DNA of 64,000 nt from the NCBI RefSeq assembly GCF_001310815.1, contig NZ_BAZK01000019.1, positions 1 through 64,000 of the forward strand. Direction: 5' to 3'. Below the pieces are notes generated by a model. It was not told the origin of the DNA. It ran no database searches and worked only from the letters and a program-made list of their open reading frames with translations. The position numbers were made by a program, and so were the translations under genes. How positions within the stretch are numbered: the stretch's first letter is position 1; each line of letters starts with the position of its first letter. Below, in pieces: positions 48,011 through 56,252 of the stretch. The DNA is from Pseudovibrio denitrificans JCM 12308 (GTDB taxonomy: Bacteria; Pseudomonadota; Alphaproteobacteria; Rhizobiales; Stappiaceae).

Positions 48011-49088
48011 GCTTGAAAAACGCGCTGAACACTCTCAGCTGATGACCGTTGTTTCGCCGCTGATTGCGATTGGTCTTACACTTGTGTGTGGCTCCATCCT
48101 GTTCATCAGCATGGGCTACAATCCGGTTGAAGCGCTTTACGCGTATTTCATTGAGCCGCTGACAACCAGCTGGTCCATTGAAGAGCTGCTGGTAAAAGCA
48201 GGGCCGCTGGTTCTGATCGCGGTTGGCTTGTCCGTCTGCTTCCTTTCCAACTCCTGGAACATTGGTGCAGAAGGTCAGTTCACCATGGGTGCGCTGGCTG
48301 GGTCCATCATTCCGGTGCTGTTTTATGACTTCACCAGTCCGCTGGCGCTGCCGCTGATGGTGCTGATGGGCATTCTGGGCGGTATGGCCTGGGCGTCTAT
48401 TCCGGCATTCCTGAAGGTTCGCTTTGGCACCAATGAGATCCTCACCAGCCTGATGCTGGTTTACATCGCCCAGTACATTCTCGACTTCCTTGTGCGTGGT
48501 CCATGGCGTGATCCTGAGGGCTTCAACTTCCCGGAAAGCCGTATCTTCGATGCTGCACATGTGCTGCCGAAGATCGGTGAGGGACGTTTGCACATCGGTA
48601 TGATCTTTGCCGTTGTTGCCGTTCTCGTTGTCTGGTGGATGCTTTCCCGCACACTGAAGGGCTTTGAGATCAAGGTGATGGGTGAAACCCCACGTGCCGG
48701 TCGTTTTGCTGGTTTCTCCGGCAATGGTGTTGTGTGGTTCGGGTTCCTTGTTTCCGGCGGTCTGGCTGGACTTGCAGGTATGGCGGAAGTTTCCGGATCC
48801 ATTGAGCAGCTGACGCCTGTTATCTCTCCGGGCTACGGCTTTACGGCGATTATCGTAGCGTTTCTTGGACGTCTGAATCCGATCGGCATTCTGTTTGCTG
48901 GTTTGCTGCTGGGGCTTTCCTATATCGGCGGCGAGTCTGCGCAGGTGAGCTTGGGCCTGACCGATAAGGTGACCCGTGTGTTTCAGGGCATGTTGCTGTT
49001 CTTCGTGCTCGCGTGTGACACGCTCATTCTTTACAAGTTCAAGATTGTTTCCAACGCGAAGGGCGTGAAGGAGGCAGCCAATGTCTGA
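48000..49088 (+). CDS. ABC transporter permease (BMP-type importer), first subunit
   Basis: 362 aa membrane protein with about nine or ten transmembrane helices. The start is the ATG at 48000 with GGGAG about 7 nt before it, inside the restored end of the ATPase gene. Family marks are NIGAEGQFTMGALAGS, FGTNEILTSLMLVYIAQYIL, EIKVMGETPRAGRFAGF and the ISPGYGFTAIIVAFLGRLNPIGILFAG region of BPD2-type permeases. It pairs with the second permease, whose gene overlaps its end by 8 bp. The system resembles nucleoside importers (NupABC/RnsABCD-like). Confidence 0.92.
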   Translation: MRIELEKRAEHSQLMTVVSPLIAIGLTLVCGSILFISMGYNPVEALYAYFIEPLTTSWSIEELLVKAGPLVLIAVGLSVCFLSNSWNIGAEGQFTMGALAGSIIPVLFYDFTSPLALPLMVLMGILGGMAWASIPAFLKVRFGTNEILTSLMLVYIAQYILDFLVRGPWRDPEGFNFPESRIFDAAHVLPKIGEGRLHIGMIFAVVAVLVVWWMLSRTLKGFEIKVMGETPRAGRFAGFSGNGVVWFGFLVSGGLAGLAGMAEVSGSIEQLTPVISPGYGFTAIIVAFLGRLNPIGILFAGLLLGLSYIGGESAQVSLGLTDKVTRVFQGMLLFFVLACDTLILYKFKIVSNAKGVKEAANV

Positions 49089-50010
49089 TCTTTCCATGAT
49101 TGAAGCTGTTCTTCTGACAATCATCACTGCCTCCACACCGCTGCTGCTTGCTGCAATCGGTGAGTTGGTGGTGGAACGCTCTGGCGTGCTGAACCTTGGC
49201 GTTGAAGGCATGATGATCGTTGGCGCTGTGATGGGCTTTGCAGCCACGCAGGCGACCGGCTCTCCTTACATTGGTATCCTCGCTGCGATGATCTCTGGCG
49301 TTGCCATGAGCGTTCTGTTCGGCTTCCTGACGCTGAACCTGATGACCAATCAGGTGGCGACGGGCCTTGCTCTGACCATTCTGGGCCTCGGGCTTTCGGG
49401 TATGATCGGGGAAGCGTTTATTGGTCAGCCAGGCATCAGCTTGAAGCCGATTGCTATTCCGGGTCTATCTGCCATCCCGTTCATCGGGCCGCTGCTGTTT
49501 AATCAGGATATTCTGGTTTACGCCTCTTATGCTCTGGTGATTGCGGTTTACTTTGTGCTGTTCAAGTCCCGTACGGGTCTGATCATCCGTGCCGTTGGCG
49601 ACAACCATGGCTCTGCTCACTCCCTCGGTTACTCTGTGATCAAGGTGCGGTATTTGGCGGTAATGTTTGGCGGTGCGTGTTCCGGTCTGGCTGGGGCTTA
49701 CCTATCGCTGATCTATACACCGCAGTGGGTTGAGGGCATGACTGCTGGTCGTGGCTGGATCGCGCTGGCTCTGGTGGTGTTTGCAAGCTGGCGTCCGGCG
49801 CGGGTGCTGGTGGGGGCTTACCTGTTTGGTGCGGTTTCCATTTTGCAGTTCCACGCGCAGGCAGCTGGCATCGGGTTGCCGACACAGTTCATGTCTGCCC
49901 TGCCGTATCTGGCGACCATCATCGTGCTGATCATGATTTCGCGTAACAAGACACTTGCCAAGGTGAATACACCTGCATGTCTTGGAAAGCCTTTTGTGCC
50001 TGATCGCTAA
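49081..50010 (+). CDS. ABC transporter permease (BMP-type importer), second subunit
   Basis: 309 aa membrane protein, eight or nine helices, shorter than its partner as usual. It shows PLLLAAIGELVVERSGVLNLGVEGMMI, VATGLALTILGLGLSGMIG, the cytosolic coupling region RAVGDNHGSAHSLGYSV and MTAGRGWIALALVVFASWRP. It starts within the last codons of the first permease gene. A perfect 13-bp inverted repeat stands 10 nt after its stop, between it and the gene for the binding protein. Confidence 0.92.
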   Translation: MSDLSMIEAVLLTIITASTPLLLAAIGELVVERSGVLNLGVEGMMIVGAVMGFAATQATGSPYIGILAAMISGVAMSVLFGFLTLNLMTNQVATGLALTILGLGLSGMIGEAFIGQPGISLKPIAIPGLSAIPFIGPLLFNQDILVYASYALVIAVYFVLFKSRTGLIIRAVGDNHGSAHSLGYSVIKVRYLAVMFGGACSGLAGAYLSLIYTPQWVEGMTAGRGWIALALVVFASWRPARVLVGAYLFGAVSILQFHAQAAGIGLPTQFMSALPYLATIIVLIMISRNKTLAKVNTPACLGKPFVPDR

Positions 50011-50020
50011 GAAAAACCTG

Positions 50021-50057
50021 ATTTGACCAATGTGCTCATAGTAGACATTGGTCAAAT
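50021..50057 (+). repeat. 13-bp perfect inverted repeat between permease and binding-protein genes
   Basis: ATTTGACCAATGT (50021-50033) and ACATTGGTCAAAT (50045-50057) flank 11 nt. There is no T run, so it may be an mRNA processing or stabilising stem, a weak terminator or an operator. The remaining gap to 50381 (about 320 bp) has a strong AGGGGAG box before the next start. It also has the palindromic GTATAC at about 50073, but nothing else I can name. Confidence 0.55.
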
Positions 50058-50381
50058 TGCCAATATTTCGACCTTCGTATACATGAGGGCGAGAGAACGA
50101 AGATAACAGAGACCTTGATCTCTGAGTGCAAATAACACGGCTCACCGTTGCACAGATCGCGGAAACCTGCCCGCACTCGAATAAAAGATCGCATCTACAT
50201 GCGAGATACAACAAAGCAGGAAACAACTTGATAGCGCACAGATGCGCAGAACGACCTTCTGGTTTGTTCCTATCGTGTTTGCTTGGCGCCGTCGTTCACA
50301 TAGTTCTCTGGTGCATTTCACCGCGCTTATTAGGGTGTTGCGTGGCTGGAATGCAGGTTAACCTATAAAGGGGAGCGCACA

Positions 50382-51455
50382 ATGCGCAGTATCTTCAAAC
50401 TGGCAGCGACAGCTGCAGTTGCACTTGGTCTTTCCGCTGGGGCTTCAAATGCTGCTGATCCACTGAAAGTGGGCTTCATTTACGTTGGTCCTGTTTCTGA
50501 TCACGGCTGGTCTTACCAGCACGATCAGGGTCGTCAGGCAATTGAAAAGCACTTTGGCGACAAAGTTGAAACCACCTACATCGAGAGCGTGCCAGAAGGT
50601 GCGGATGCTGAGCGCGCGATTGAGCGTCTGGCTCGCTCCGGTCACGAGCTGATCTTCACCACTTCTTTCGGTTACATGAACCCAACCCTGAAGGTTGCGC
50701 GTAAGTTCCCAAAAGTGAAGTTTGAGCACGCAACTGGCTACAAGCAGGCGAAGAACGTTTCTTCTTACGGCGCTCGCTTCTATGAAGGCCGTTATGTTCT
50801 GGGTCAGATCGCTGCAAAGATCTCCAAGTCCGGCACTGCTGGTTACATCGGTTCCTTCCCGATCCCTGAAGTTGTGCGCGGCATCAACTCCTTCATGCTG
50901 GGTGCGCAGTCTGTTAATCCAGACTTCAAGATCAAAACCATCTGGGTGAACTCCTGGTACGATCCGGGCCGTGAAGCAGATGCTGCGAAAGCACTGATTG
51001 ACCAGGGCGTTGACATCATGGTTCAGCACACTGACTCCCCAGCGCCTCTGCAGGTTGCTGAAGAGCGTGGCATCATGGGCTTTGGTCAGGCTTCCGACAT
51101 GATCAAGTTTGCGCCTAAGGCTCAGGCAACTGCGATCATTGACGACTGGTCCGCTTACTACATCTCCCGCGTTCAGGCGGTTATGGATGGTAACTGGAAA
51201 GGCCAGGACACCTGGGGTGGTCTGGATGCAGACATGGTTCACATGGCTCCGTTCACCAACATCCCACAGGATGTTGCAGATGAAGCAGCTAAAACTCTTG
51301 CAGCTATCAAGTCTGGTGAGCTGAAGCCATTTACTGGTCCAATCACCAAGCAGGATGGTTCTGAGTTCCTGAAAGCTGGCGAAACCGCTGATGATGGTGC
51401 ACTGCTGTCCATGAACTTCTACGTGAAGGGCATCGACGACCAGCTGCCTAAATAA
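50382..51455 (+). CDS. BMP family ABC transporter substrate-binding protein
   Basis: 357 aa periplasmic binding protein of the basic membrane protein/PnrA class. A signal peptide (FKLAATAAVALGLSAGASNA) is cut near SNAAD. No lipobox Cys is seen, so the protein is soluble. Family marks are VGFIYVGPVSDHGWSYQHDQG, LIFTTSFGYM, FEHATGYKQAKNVSSYGARFYEGRYVLG in part, GYIGSFPIPEVVRGINSF and VQHTDSPAPLQVAEERG. PnrA-type proteins bind purine nucleosides. The position between xdhABC and puuD/uraD suggests a purine, nucleoside or urate-related ligand (inference). AGGGGAG precedes the ATG. Codon bias is strong, fitting an abundant binding protein. Confidence 0.92.
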   Translation: MRSIFKLAATAAVALGLSAGASNAADPLKVGFIYVGPVSDHGWSYQHDQGRQAIEKHFGDKVETTYIESVPEGADAERAIERLARSGHELIFTTSFGYMNPTLKVARKFPKVKFEHATGYKQAKNVSSYGARFYEGRYVLGQIAAKISKSGTAGYIGSFPIPEVVRGINSFMLGAQSVNPDFKIKTIWVNSWYDPGREADAAKALIDQGVDIMVQHTDSPAPLQVAEERGIMGFGQASDMIKFAPKAQATAIIDDWSAYYISRVQAVMDGNWKGQDTWGGLDADMVHMAPFTNIPQDVADEAAKTLAAIKSGELKPFTGPITKQDGSEFLKAGETADDGALLSMNFYVKGIDDQLPK

Positions 51456-51474
51456 GCCCAGCGCTTAATTTTTC

Positions 51475-51507
51475 GGAGAGCGCCGCACTATTTTCATGGC
51501 GCTCTCC
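51475..51507 (+). terminator. Hairpin after the binding-protein gene
   Basis: GGAGAGCGCC pairs perfectly with GGCGCTCTCC around 13 nt, 19 nt after the stop codon. A short T-rich stretch (GATTTTC) follows. Confidence 0.6.
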
Positions 51508-51517
51508 TACGATTTTC

Positions 51518-51541
51518 GCAGTGGGGGTAAGCTCCCACTGC
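51518..51541 (+). other. Second hairpin in the puuD leader
   Basis: GCAGTGGG pairs with CCCACTGC around 8 nt, 10 nt after the previous hairpin and 35 nt before the puuD start. It may be part of a tandem terminator or a leader structure limiting puuD expression. Confidence 0.4.
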
Positions 51542-51576
51542 CTACGCATTTCAATTGAACTTAAAAGAACAAGACA

Positions 51577-52755
51577 ATGACAGCCACGTTCCTTAGTGAA
51601 TGGCTCAATCTGCTTTTCCGCTGGTTTCACTTGATAGTGGGCGTAGCCTGGATTGGGACATCGTTTTACTTCATCGCTCTCGACCTTTCCTTGCGCAAAC
51701 GGGAAGGGCAGGCACAGGGCATCTTTGGCAGCGCATGGGAAGTCCATGGCGGCGGGTTCTACCATGTTGAGAAATACATGGTTGCGCCAAAAGAACTGCC
51801 CAAAGACCTGATCTGGTACAAATGGGATGCCTATCTGACCTGGGTGTCAGGTTTTGCTCTTCTAACGGTTCAATACTACTTCAACGCAACGGTTTACCTC
51901 ATTGATCCGGAAGTCATGAAACTTCTGCCATCTGAGGCTGTTGCAATCTCCATTGCGTCTCTGGCATTTGGCTGGGTGGTGTATGATCGCCTGTGCCGGT
52001 CTCCCATTGGAAAGAACACACCACTGCTGGCCGCGTGCCTGCTGGTGATCATTCTGGGTGCGACCTACGGTTATTCTCAGGTCTTTTCTGGCCGTGGGGT
52101 TCTCATTCATGTTGGTGCGTTGATCGGCACGTTTATGGCCTTCAACGTGTTCATGGTGATCATTCCGAACCAGAAGAAGATTACTGCAGACTTGCTTGCA
52201 GGGCGTGAGCCTGATGCAGCGCTTGGCCTGATTGGCAAGCAGCGCTCGGTTCACAATAACTATCTGACCTTGCCTGTTCTTTTGATGATGGTTTCCAACC
52301 ACTATCCATTGCTGACAGGACACAGTCAGCCGGTGCTAGTGGTGGCGCTGATCCTGGTGATGGGCGGTATGGTACGCCACTTCATCAACCGTCATGATGC
52401 TCATGACAACTTCGCCAATTTCTGGTGGGCACTGCCTGCTGCTGCTGTCAGTCTGATTGCTGCGGTGATTGTGACAACACCGGCCAAGCTGGGTGGTGAT
52501 GTTGCCGTCTCAGATACGCAGGCACTGCAAATTGCGCAGGCTCATTGTGCAAGCTGTCATAGCGCATCGCCGACCAACGAGGCCTTTACCGAAGCGCCAA
52601 AGAACATTGAACTGGATAGCGTTGCTGATTTGCGCCGCTATGACACCTTGATCATGGCGCAAGCGGTTCGCTCTAACGCCATGCCTTTGGGCAATGAGAC
52701 TGGGATGACCAAGCACGAGCGTGAGCTGCTTGGTGCCTGGCTGCAAGCGCACTGA
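51577..52755 (+). CDS. puuD: Membrane-bound urate hydroxylase PuuD with cytochrome c tail
   Basis: 392 aa. The N-terminal two thirds are about eight transmembrane helices with WLNLLFRWFHLIVGVAWIGTSFYF, WEVHGGGFYHVEKYMVAP and NNYLTLPVLLMMVSNHYPLL, typical of PuuD. The C-terminal soluble domain (about 310-392) carries one CASCH haem-c site and a distal Met candidate in SNAMPLGNETGMTK. PuuD oxidises urate to 5-hydroxyisourate and passes electrons to the respiratory chain, replacing cofactorless uricase in many alphaproteobacteria. UraH and UraD, which act next, are encoded in the same block. uraD follows after 9 bp. Confidence 0.93.
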   Translation: MTATFLSEWLNLLFRWFHLIVGVAWIGTSFYFIALDLSLRKREGQAQGIFGSAWEVHGGGFYHVEKYMVAPKELPKDLIWYKWDAYLTWVSGFALLTVQYYFNATVYLIDPEVMKLLPSEAVAISIASLAFGWVVYDRLCRSPIGKNTPLLAACLLVIILGATYGYSQVFSGRGVLIHVGALIGTFMAFNVFMVIIPNQKKITADLLAGREPDAALGLIGKQRSVHNNYLTLPVLLMMVSNHYPLLTGHSQPVLVVALILVMGGMVRHFINRHDAHDNFANFWWALPAAAVSLIAAVIVTTPAKLGGDVAVSDTQALQIAQAHCASCHSASPTNEAFTEAPKNIELDSVADLRRYDTLIMAQAVRSNAMPLGNETGMTKHERELLGAWLQAH

Positions 52756-52764
52756 GGTGGTGGG

Positions 52765-53301
52765 ATGACGACATATTCTCTGGAGGAGGTGAACCAGTTC
52801 ACGCTGGACACCTTTACCGAGGTGTTTGGTAATGTGGCTGAGCATTCTCCCTGGGTGGCTGTGGTTGCGCACCGGGAGGCGCCATATGGGTCTCGTGAGG
52901 CTCTGATTGAAGCGTTTGCCAGTTCTCTGCAAGAGGCTGAGGAAGATGCTCAGCTGGCTCTGATCCGCGCACATCCGGATTTGGCGGGCAAAGCTGCCCG
53001 GGCTGGAGAAATGGCTGAGGCCTCCGTGAACGAACAGGCCGGGGCCGGTCTGGATCAGCTGACAGACGCTGAGTATGAGCAGTTCACCCAGCTTAACGAT
53101 GCTTACAAATCCAGTTATGGCTTTCCCTTCATTTTTGCTGTGAAAGGTGCGACCAAGCACCAGATTCTAGCAGCTTTTGAGCAGCGCCTGCAAAACTCTG
53201 CAGCAGATGAGTTTGTGGAGGCTCTACATCAGATCTGCCGTATTTTCCGGTTCCGCCTGGAGGATCTGGTTTCAGATGAGCAGAGCGCCGTTAGCTCCTG
53301 A
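52765..53301 (+). CDS. uraD: OHCU decarboxylase
   Basis: 178 aa enzyme that decarboxylates 2-oxo-4-hydroxy-4-carboxy-5-ureidoimidazoline to (S)-allantoin, the last step of urate breakdown. The family pattern is complete: FTEVFGNVAEHSPWVA, the catalytic His in ALIRAHPDLAGKAARAG, FTQLNDAYKSSYGFPFIFAVKG and the EALHQICRIFRFRLEDLV end. It starts 9 bp after puuD with a GGTGG-like box and is evidently cotranscribed with it. Allantoinase is not in the window. Confidence 0.95.
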   Translation: MTTYSLEEVNQFTLDTFTEVFGNVAEHSPWVAVVAHREAPYGSREALIEAFASSLQEAEEDAQLALIRAHPDLAGKAARAGEMAEASVNEQAGAGLDQLTDAEYEQFTQLNDAYKSSYGFPFIFAVKGATKHQILAAFEQRLQNSAADEFVEALHQICRIFRFRLEDLVSDEQSAVSS

Positions 53302-53440
53302 TCCGATCTGACTTGCCTTTCCTACAGTTACGTAATGGGCAGTAATCCACCGGAACATGAGGGTGCGCAAAATAAGAGGCTTGCAACCATCATCGTTATC
53401 CTTTGGATTAGCGAGACTATGAAATTCAAGGGGAGCGTTC

Positions 53441-54652
53441 ATGAAGGCCGCAATAGAAAGCCGGTTTGCGGAGCAGGTTGAGTTCCTGCGCGAATTGGTC
53501 AAGGTGCCAAGCGATAACCCGCCGGGGGATACGGAGCGCCACGCAATGCGGACTGCTGAGCTGCTTGAAGGCCTTGGCTTTACCGTTGAAAAACACCCTG
53601 TCCCAGAACCATTTGTGCGCCAGAACGGCATGGTGTCTGTCACCAACCTGATTGTGCGCGAAAAATTTGGCAGCGGTCTTGGCCCTGTGATTGCGCTGAA
53701 CGCCCATGGCGATGTGGTGCCTCCGGGTGAAGGCTGGTCAAAAGAGCCTTATGGTGCTGAGATTGAGGATGATGCGCTTTATGGGCGCGGGGCGGCTGTT
53801 TCCAAGGGAGATTTTGCCACTTACGCTTTTGCGCTTCTGGCACTGCGTGAGTATGCCGACGAGCTGGAAGGTTCCGTTGAGTTGCATCTGACCTATGATG
53901 AGGAAGCTGGTGGGTTTGTTGGCCCGAAATGGCTGCTGGAGCAAGAGCTGACCCAGCCGGACTATGCCATCTCCGCAGGCTTTTCCTATGCCGCCACGAC
54001 CGCGCATAACGGCTGTTTGCATATGGAAGTGATCTTCCGCGGTCGTCAGGCCCATGCGGCTATGCCCGAAACTGGCGCTGATGCGTTGCAGGCTGCCACA
54101 CCGGTTCTTGCTGCGATCTATGCTGAGCGGGAACGACTGACGTCCATTCAAAGCGAGCAGGACGGCATTGGGTCACCTCAGATCACCGTTGGTCTCATTT
54201 CCGGTGGTATCAACACCAATGTGGTGCCGGATCGGGTTTCTCTGCGCGTAGATCGACGGTTGATCCCGGAAGAAAACGGCGAACAAGTGGAAGAGCAGCT
54301 GATTGAGCTTATCGAGTCTGTTGTGCCGGAGGACTGCGGGGTTGAAGTGGAATGTCGGCGTATCATGATTGCCGAACCGCTTCGCGAGCTGCCGGGTGCC
54401 AAGAAGCTGATTGAAGCGCTGAAATGGCCTGCCAAAGAGGTTCTAGGCATTGAGCTGAAAGCCACGGGTGCACCGCTTTATACGGACGCTCGCCACTATG
54501 CAGAGGCTGGCATACCAACTGTGCTTTATGGTGCCGGGCCGCGCACGATTGTGGAGGCAAACGCCCATGGGGCTGATGAGCATCTGCAATTATCGGATCT
54601 GAAGGCCGCTACGATTATTGTGGCGGATGCCTTGAAGACACTTCTTCGATAG
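53441..54652 (+). CDS. M20 family metallopeptidase/amidohydrolase (ArgE/DapE-like)
   Basis: 403 aa two-domain zinc hydrolase. The catalytic domain has LNAHGDVVPPGEGWSKEPYG (His ligand and Asp), LYGRGAAVSKGDFATYAFAL and LTYDEEAGGFVG, with Glu-Glu as base and ligand. The dimerisation insert spans about residues 195-305. The C-terminal metal ligand region is GADEHLQLSDLK. Automatic pipelines would label this acetylornithine deacetylase or succinyl-diaminopimelate desuccinylase. Position at the end of the purine block, 140 bp after uraD, raises the possibility of a ureide or amide substrate such as allantoate. That is inference, and its sequence does not settle it. AGGGGAG precedes the ATG. Confidence 0.85.
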   Translation: MKAAIESRFAEQVEFLRELVKVPSDNPPGDTERHAMRTAELLEGLGFTVEKHPVPEPFVRQNGMVSVTNLIVREKFGSGLGPVIALNAHGDVVPPGEGWSKEPYGAEIEDDALYGRGAAVSKGDFATYAFALLALREYADELEGSVELHLTYDEEAGGFVGPKWLLEQELTQPDYAISAGFSYAATTAHNGCLHMEVIFRGRQAHAAMPETGADALQAATPVLAAIYAERERLTSIQSEQDGIGSPQITVGLISGGINTNVVPDRVSLRVDRRLIPEENGEQVEEQLIELIESVVPEDCGVEVECRRIMIAEPLRELPGAKKLIEALKWPAKEVLGIELKATGAPLYTDARHYAEAGIPTVLYGAGPRTIVEANAHGADEHLQLSDLKAATIIVADALKTLLR

Positions 54653-54656
54653 ATGA

Positions 54657-54685
54657 GAAAAGCCCGGATGATCCGGGCTTTTTTG
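54657..54685. terminator. Terminator closing the purine block
   Basis: AAAAGCCCGGAT and ATCCGGGCTTTT form a 12-bp stem with minimal loop, followed by T on the plus strand. The minus-strand transporter gene stops at its right edge, so it probably serves both. Confidence 0.92.
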
Positions 54686-55309
54686 TTAGCTGACGCGGCC
54701 AGATAGGGCCGTGAAAATCCCAGCTCCCAGAAGGCCTGTGCCGCCGACCTTGTTCAGGCGCTTCAATGTGCTTGGGCCGTTGACTACTTTGCGCAAACCA
54801 CCGGCCATGGAGACCCAGAACAGGGTGTTGATGCCGCCGAGGGTGACGAAGGTCAGACCCAGAATGAAGAACTGGGTCAGTACTGGCTGGGTTTGATCCA
54901 CGAACTGAGGCAGGAACGCTACGAAGAATAGCATTCCTTTGGGGTTGAAGGTGGTGACCAGCAGCGTATCGCGGAAGATGCGCTTGGCCGGGACCACGGG
55001 CATTTCAACCTGAGCTGCCACGCCGGAGTTGGTGCGCCACATCTTGATGCCGATGTAGATGAGATAAGCCGCTCCAATGTACTTCATGATCTGAAAGAGC
55101 ATAGCAGAGGTTGCCAGAACCGCGCCAAGGCCAGCCAATGCAGCGGTGATGGCAAACATATCGCCCAGCATCACACCGGTGACGGAGGCAACAGCTGCGC
55201 GCTTGCCCTGACTGAGGCTGTAACTGATGACCATCAATACGGTTGGGCCAGGAATGATCAGCAGCAGCATGCTAGCGGCGGCAAACGCAAGCCAAGTTTC
55301 AAATGCCAT
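54686..55309 (-). CDS. LysE/RhtB family exporter
   Basis: 207 aa with six transmembrane helices, the amino-acid exporter fold. I start at the ATG at 55309 (GGAG 8 nt upstream), giving MAFETWLAFAAASMLLLIIPGPTVLMVISYSL in outline; the open frame continues upstream without family similarity. Hallmarks are IIPGPTVLMV, GAAYLIYIGIKMWR and FNPKGMLFFVAFLPQFVD. Homoserine, threonine or lysine are typical substrates. A closely similar second copy is encoded just upstream on the same strand. Confidence 0.88.
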   Translation of the reverse strand: MAFETWLAFAAASMLLLIIPGPTVLMVISYSLSQGKRAAVASVTGVMLGDMFAITAALAGLGAVLATSAMLFQIMKYIGAAYLIYIGIKMWRTNSGVAAQVEMPVVPAKRIFRDTLLVTTFNPKGMLFFVAFLPQFVDQTQPVLTQFFILGLTFVTLGGINTLFWVSMAGGLRKVVNGPSTLKRLNKVGGTGLLGAGIFTALSGRVS

Positions 55310-55445
55310 AAGGAAACTCCGAGAAGTCCAGAGCAGGACTGAAAGAGGTGTATTGATTATGAGCTTACCCACGGAGCGCGCGTTTGGGTAGTGGGGCTGT
55401 TTTGAGAAAATCTGGAGTGAGTTTGAGCTAACAGCACTTGCTCTT

Positions 55446-56068
55446 TTACGGGAACTTGCCGGACAGAGCGATGAACAGGCCGGCACTTAGCAAACCGGTG
55501 CCACCAATTCTGTTGAGCCGTCTTGCGCTTTTTCCGCCCATGAGCATAGTCCTGCAACTGCCGGCCATGGAGGTCCAGAACATGGTGTTGATGCCGCCCA
55601 GAACGACGAAGGTCACACCCAGCAGCACAAACTGAGGGATGACTGGGACAGTGTCATCCACGAACTGGGGGAGAAAAGCGACGAAGAACAGCATGTCTTT
55701 GGGATTGAAGGCTGAGACGAGGAAGGTGTCTCTGAAGATATGAAAGCGGGAGGTTGCGGTGATTTCGAGCTGGCCTTTGACGACGGACTTCCTGCGCCAC
55801 ATGCTGATGCCCAGATAGATGAGATAGGTGGCGCCTGCATATTGGAGCAGGTCATAAAGCAGGGCTGAGGTGGAAATGACGGCCCCCAGACCAGCCAGAG
55901 CGACAGAGATAAGAAGGATGCTTCCCAAGCTCACCCCGAGGCTGAGGCGATGACGGCTCGCAGGCCCTGACTGATGCCATAGCTGGAGACCATAAGGACG
56001 GTTGGACCGGGAATGATAAGCAGGATGATACAGGCGATCACGTAAGTCAGCCAAACCTCGACGGCCAT
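55446..56068 (-). CDS. LysE/RhtB family exporter, second copy, one apparent frameshift
   Basis: Paralogue of the downstream gene, sharing LLIIPGPTVLMV, GATYLIYLGISMWR, FNPKDMLFFVAFLPQFVDDTVPV and GGTGLLSAG. The ATG at 56068 has AGGAG 7 nt before it. The frame runs MAVEVWLTYVIACIILLIIP to AVIASASG and then stops at 55931. VSLGSILLISVALAGLG continues one frame over. One base is missing in the C run at 55934-55937 (plus strand). Restored length is 207 aa, identical to its neighbour. The homopolymer position points to a sequencing error. Confidence 0.82.
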
Positions 56069-56252
56069 GACGTTTCTCCTGAAACACTGTTGAGACCGGG
56101 AGAAATAGGCGCGAAATGTGACCAAATTTCTGTTCAGCACATGACGAAATACAACATTGGAAACAATAGTTTACGCCTCACATATTGTTTCAGTTTCTGC
56201 CCATGTTTGATGAGATTTTGAGTGGTTGCTTGCTGTTGCGCGAAGAACGCTC

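Noticed and set aside
46998-49247. Very long minus-strand open frame (749 codons) opposite the ABC importer genes
   Set aside because: It is antisense to well-conserved ATPase and permease genes, its product has no recognisable domain and is Gln/His/Arg/Asn-rich as expected from the complement of biased codons.
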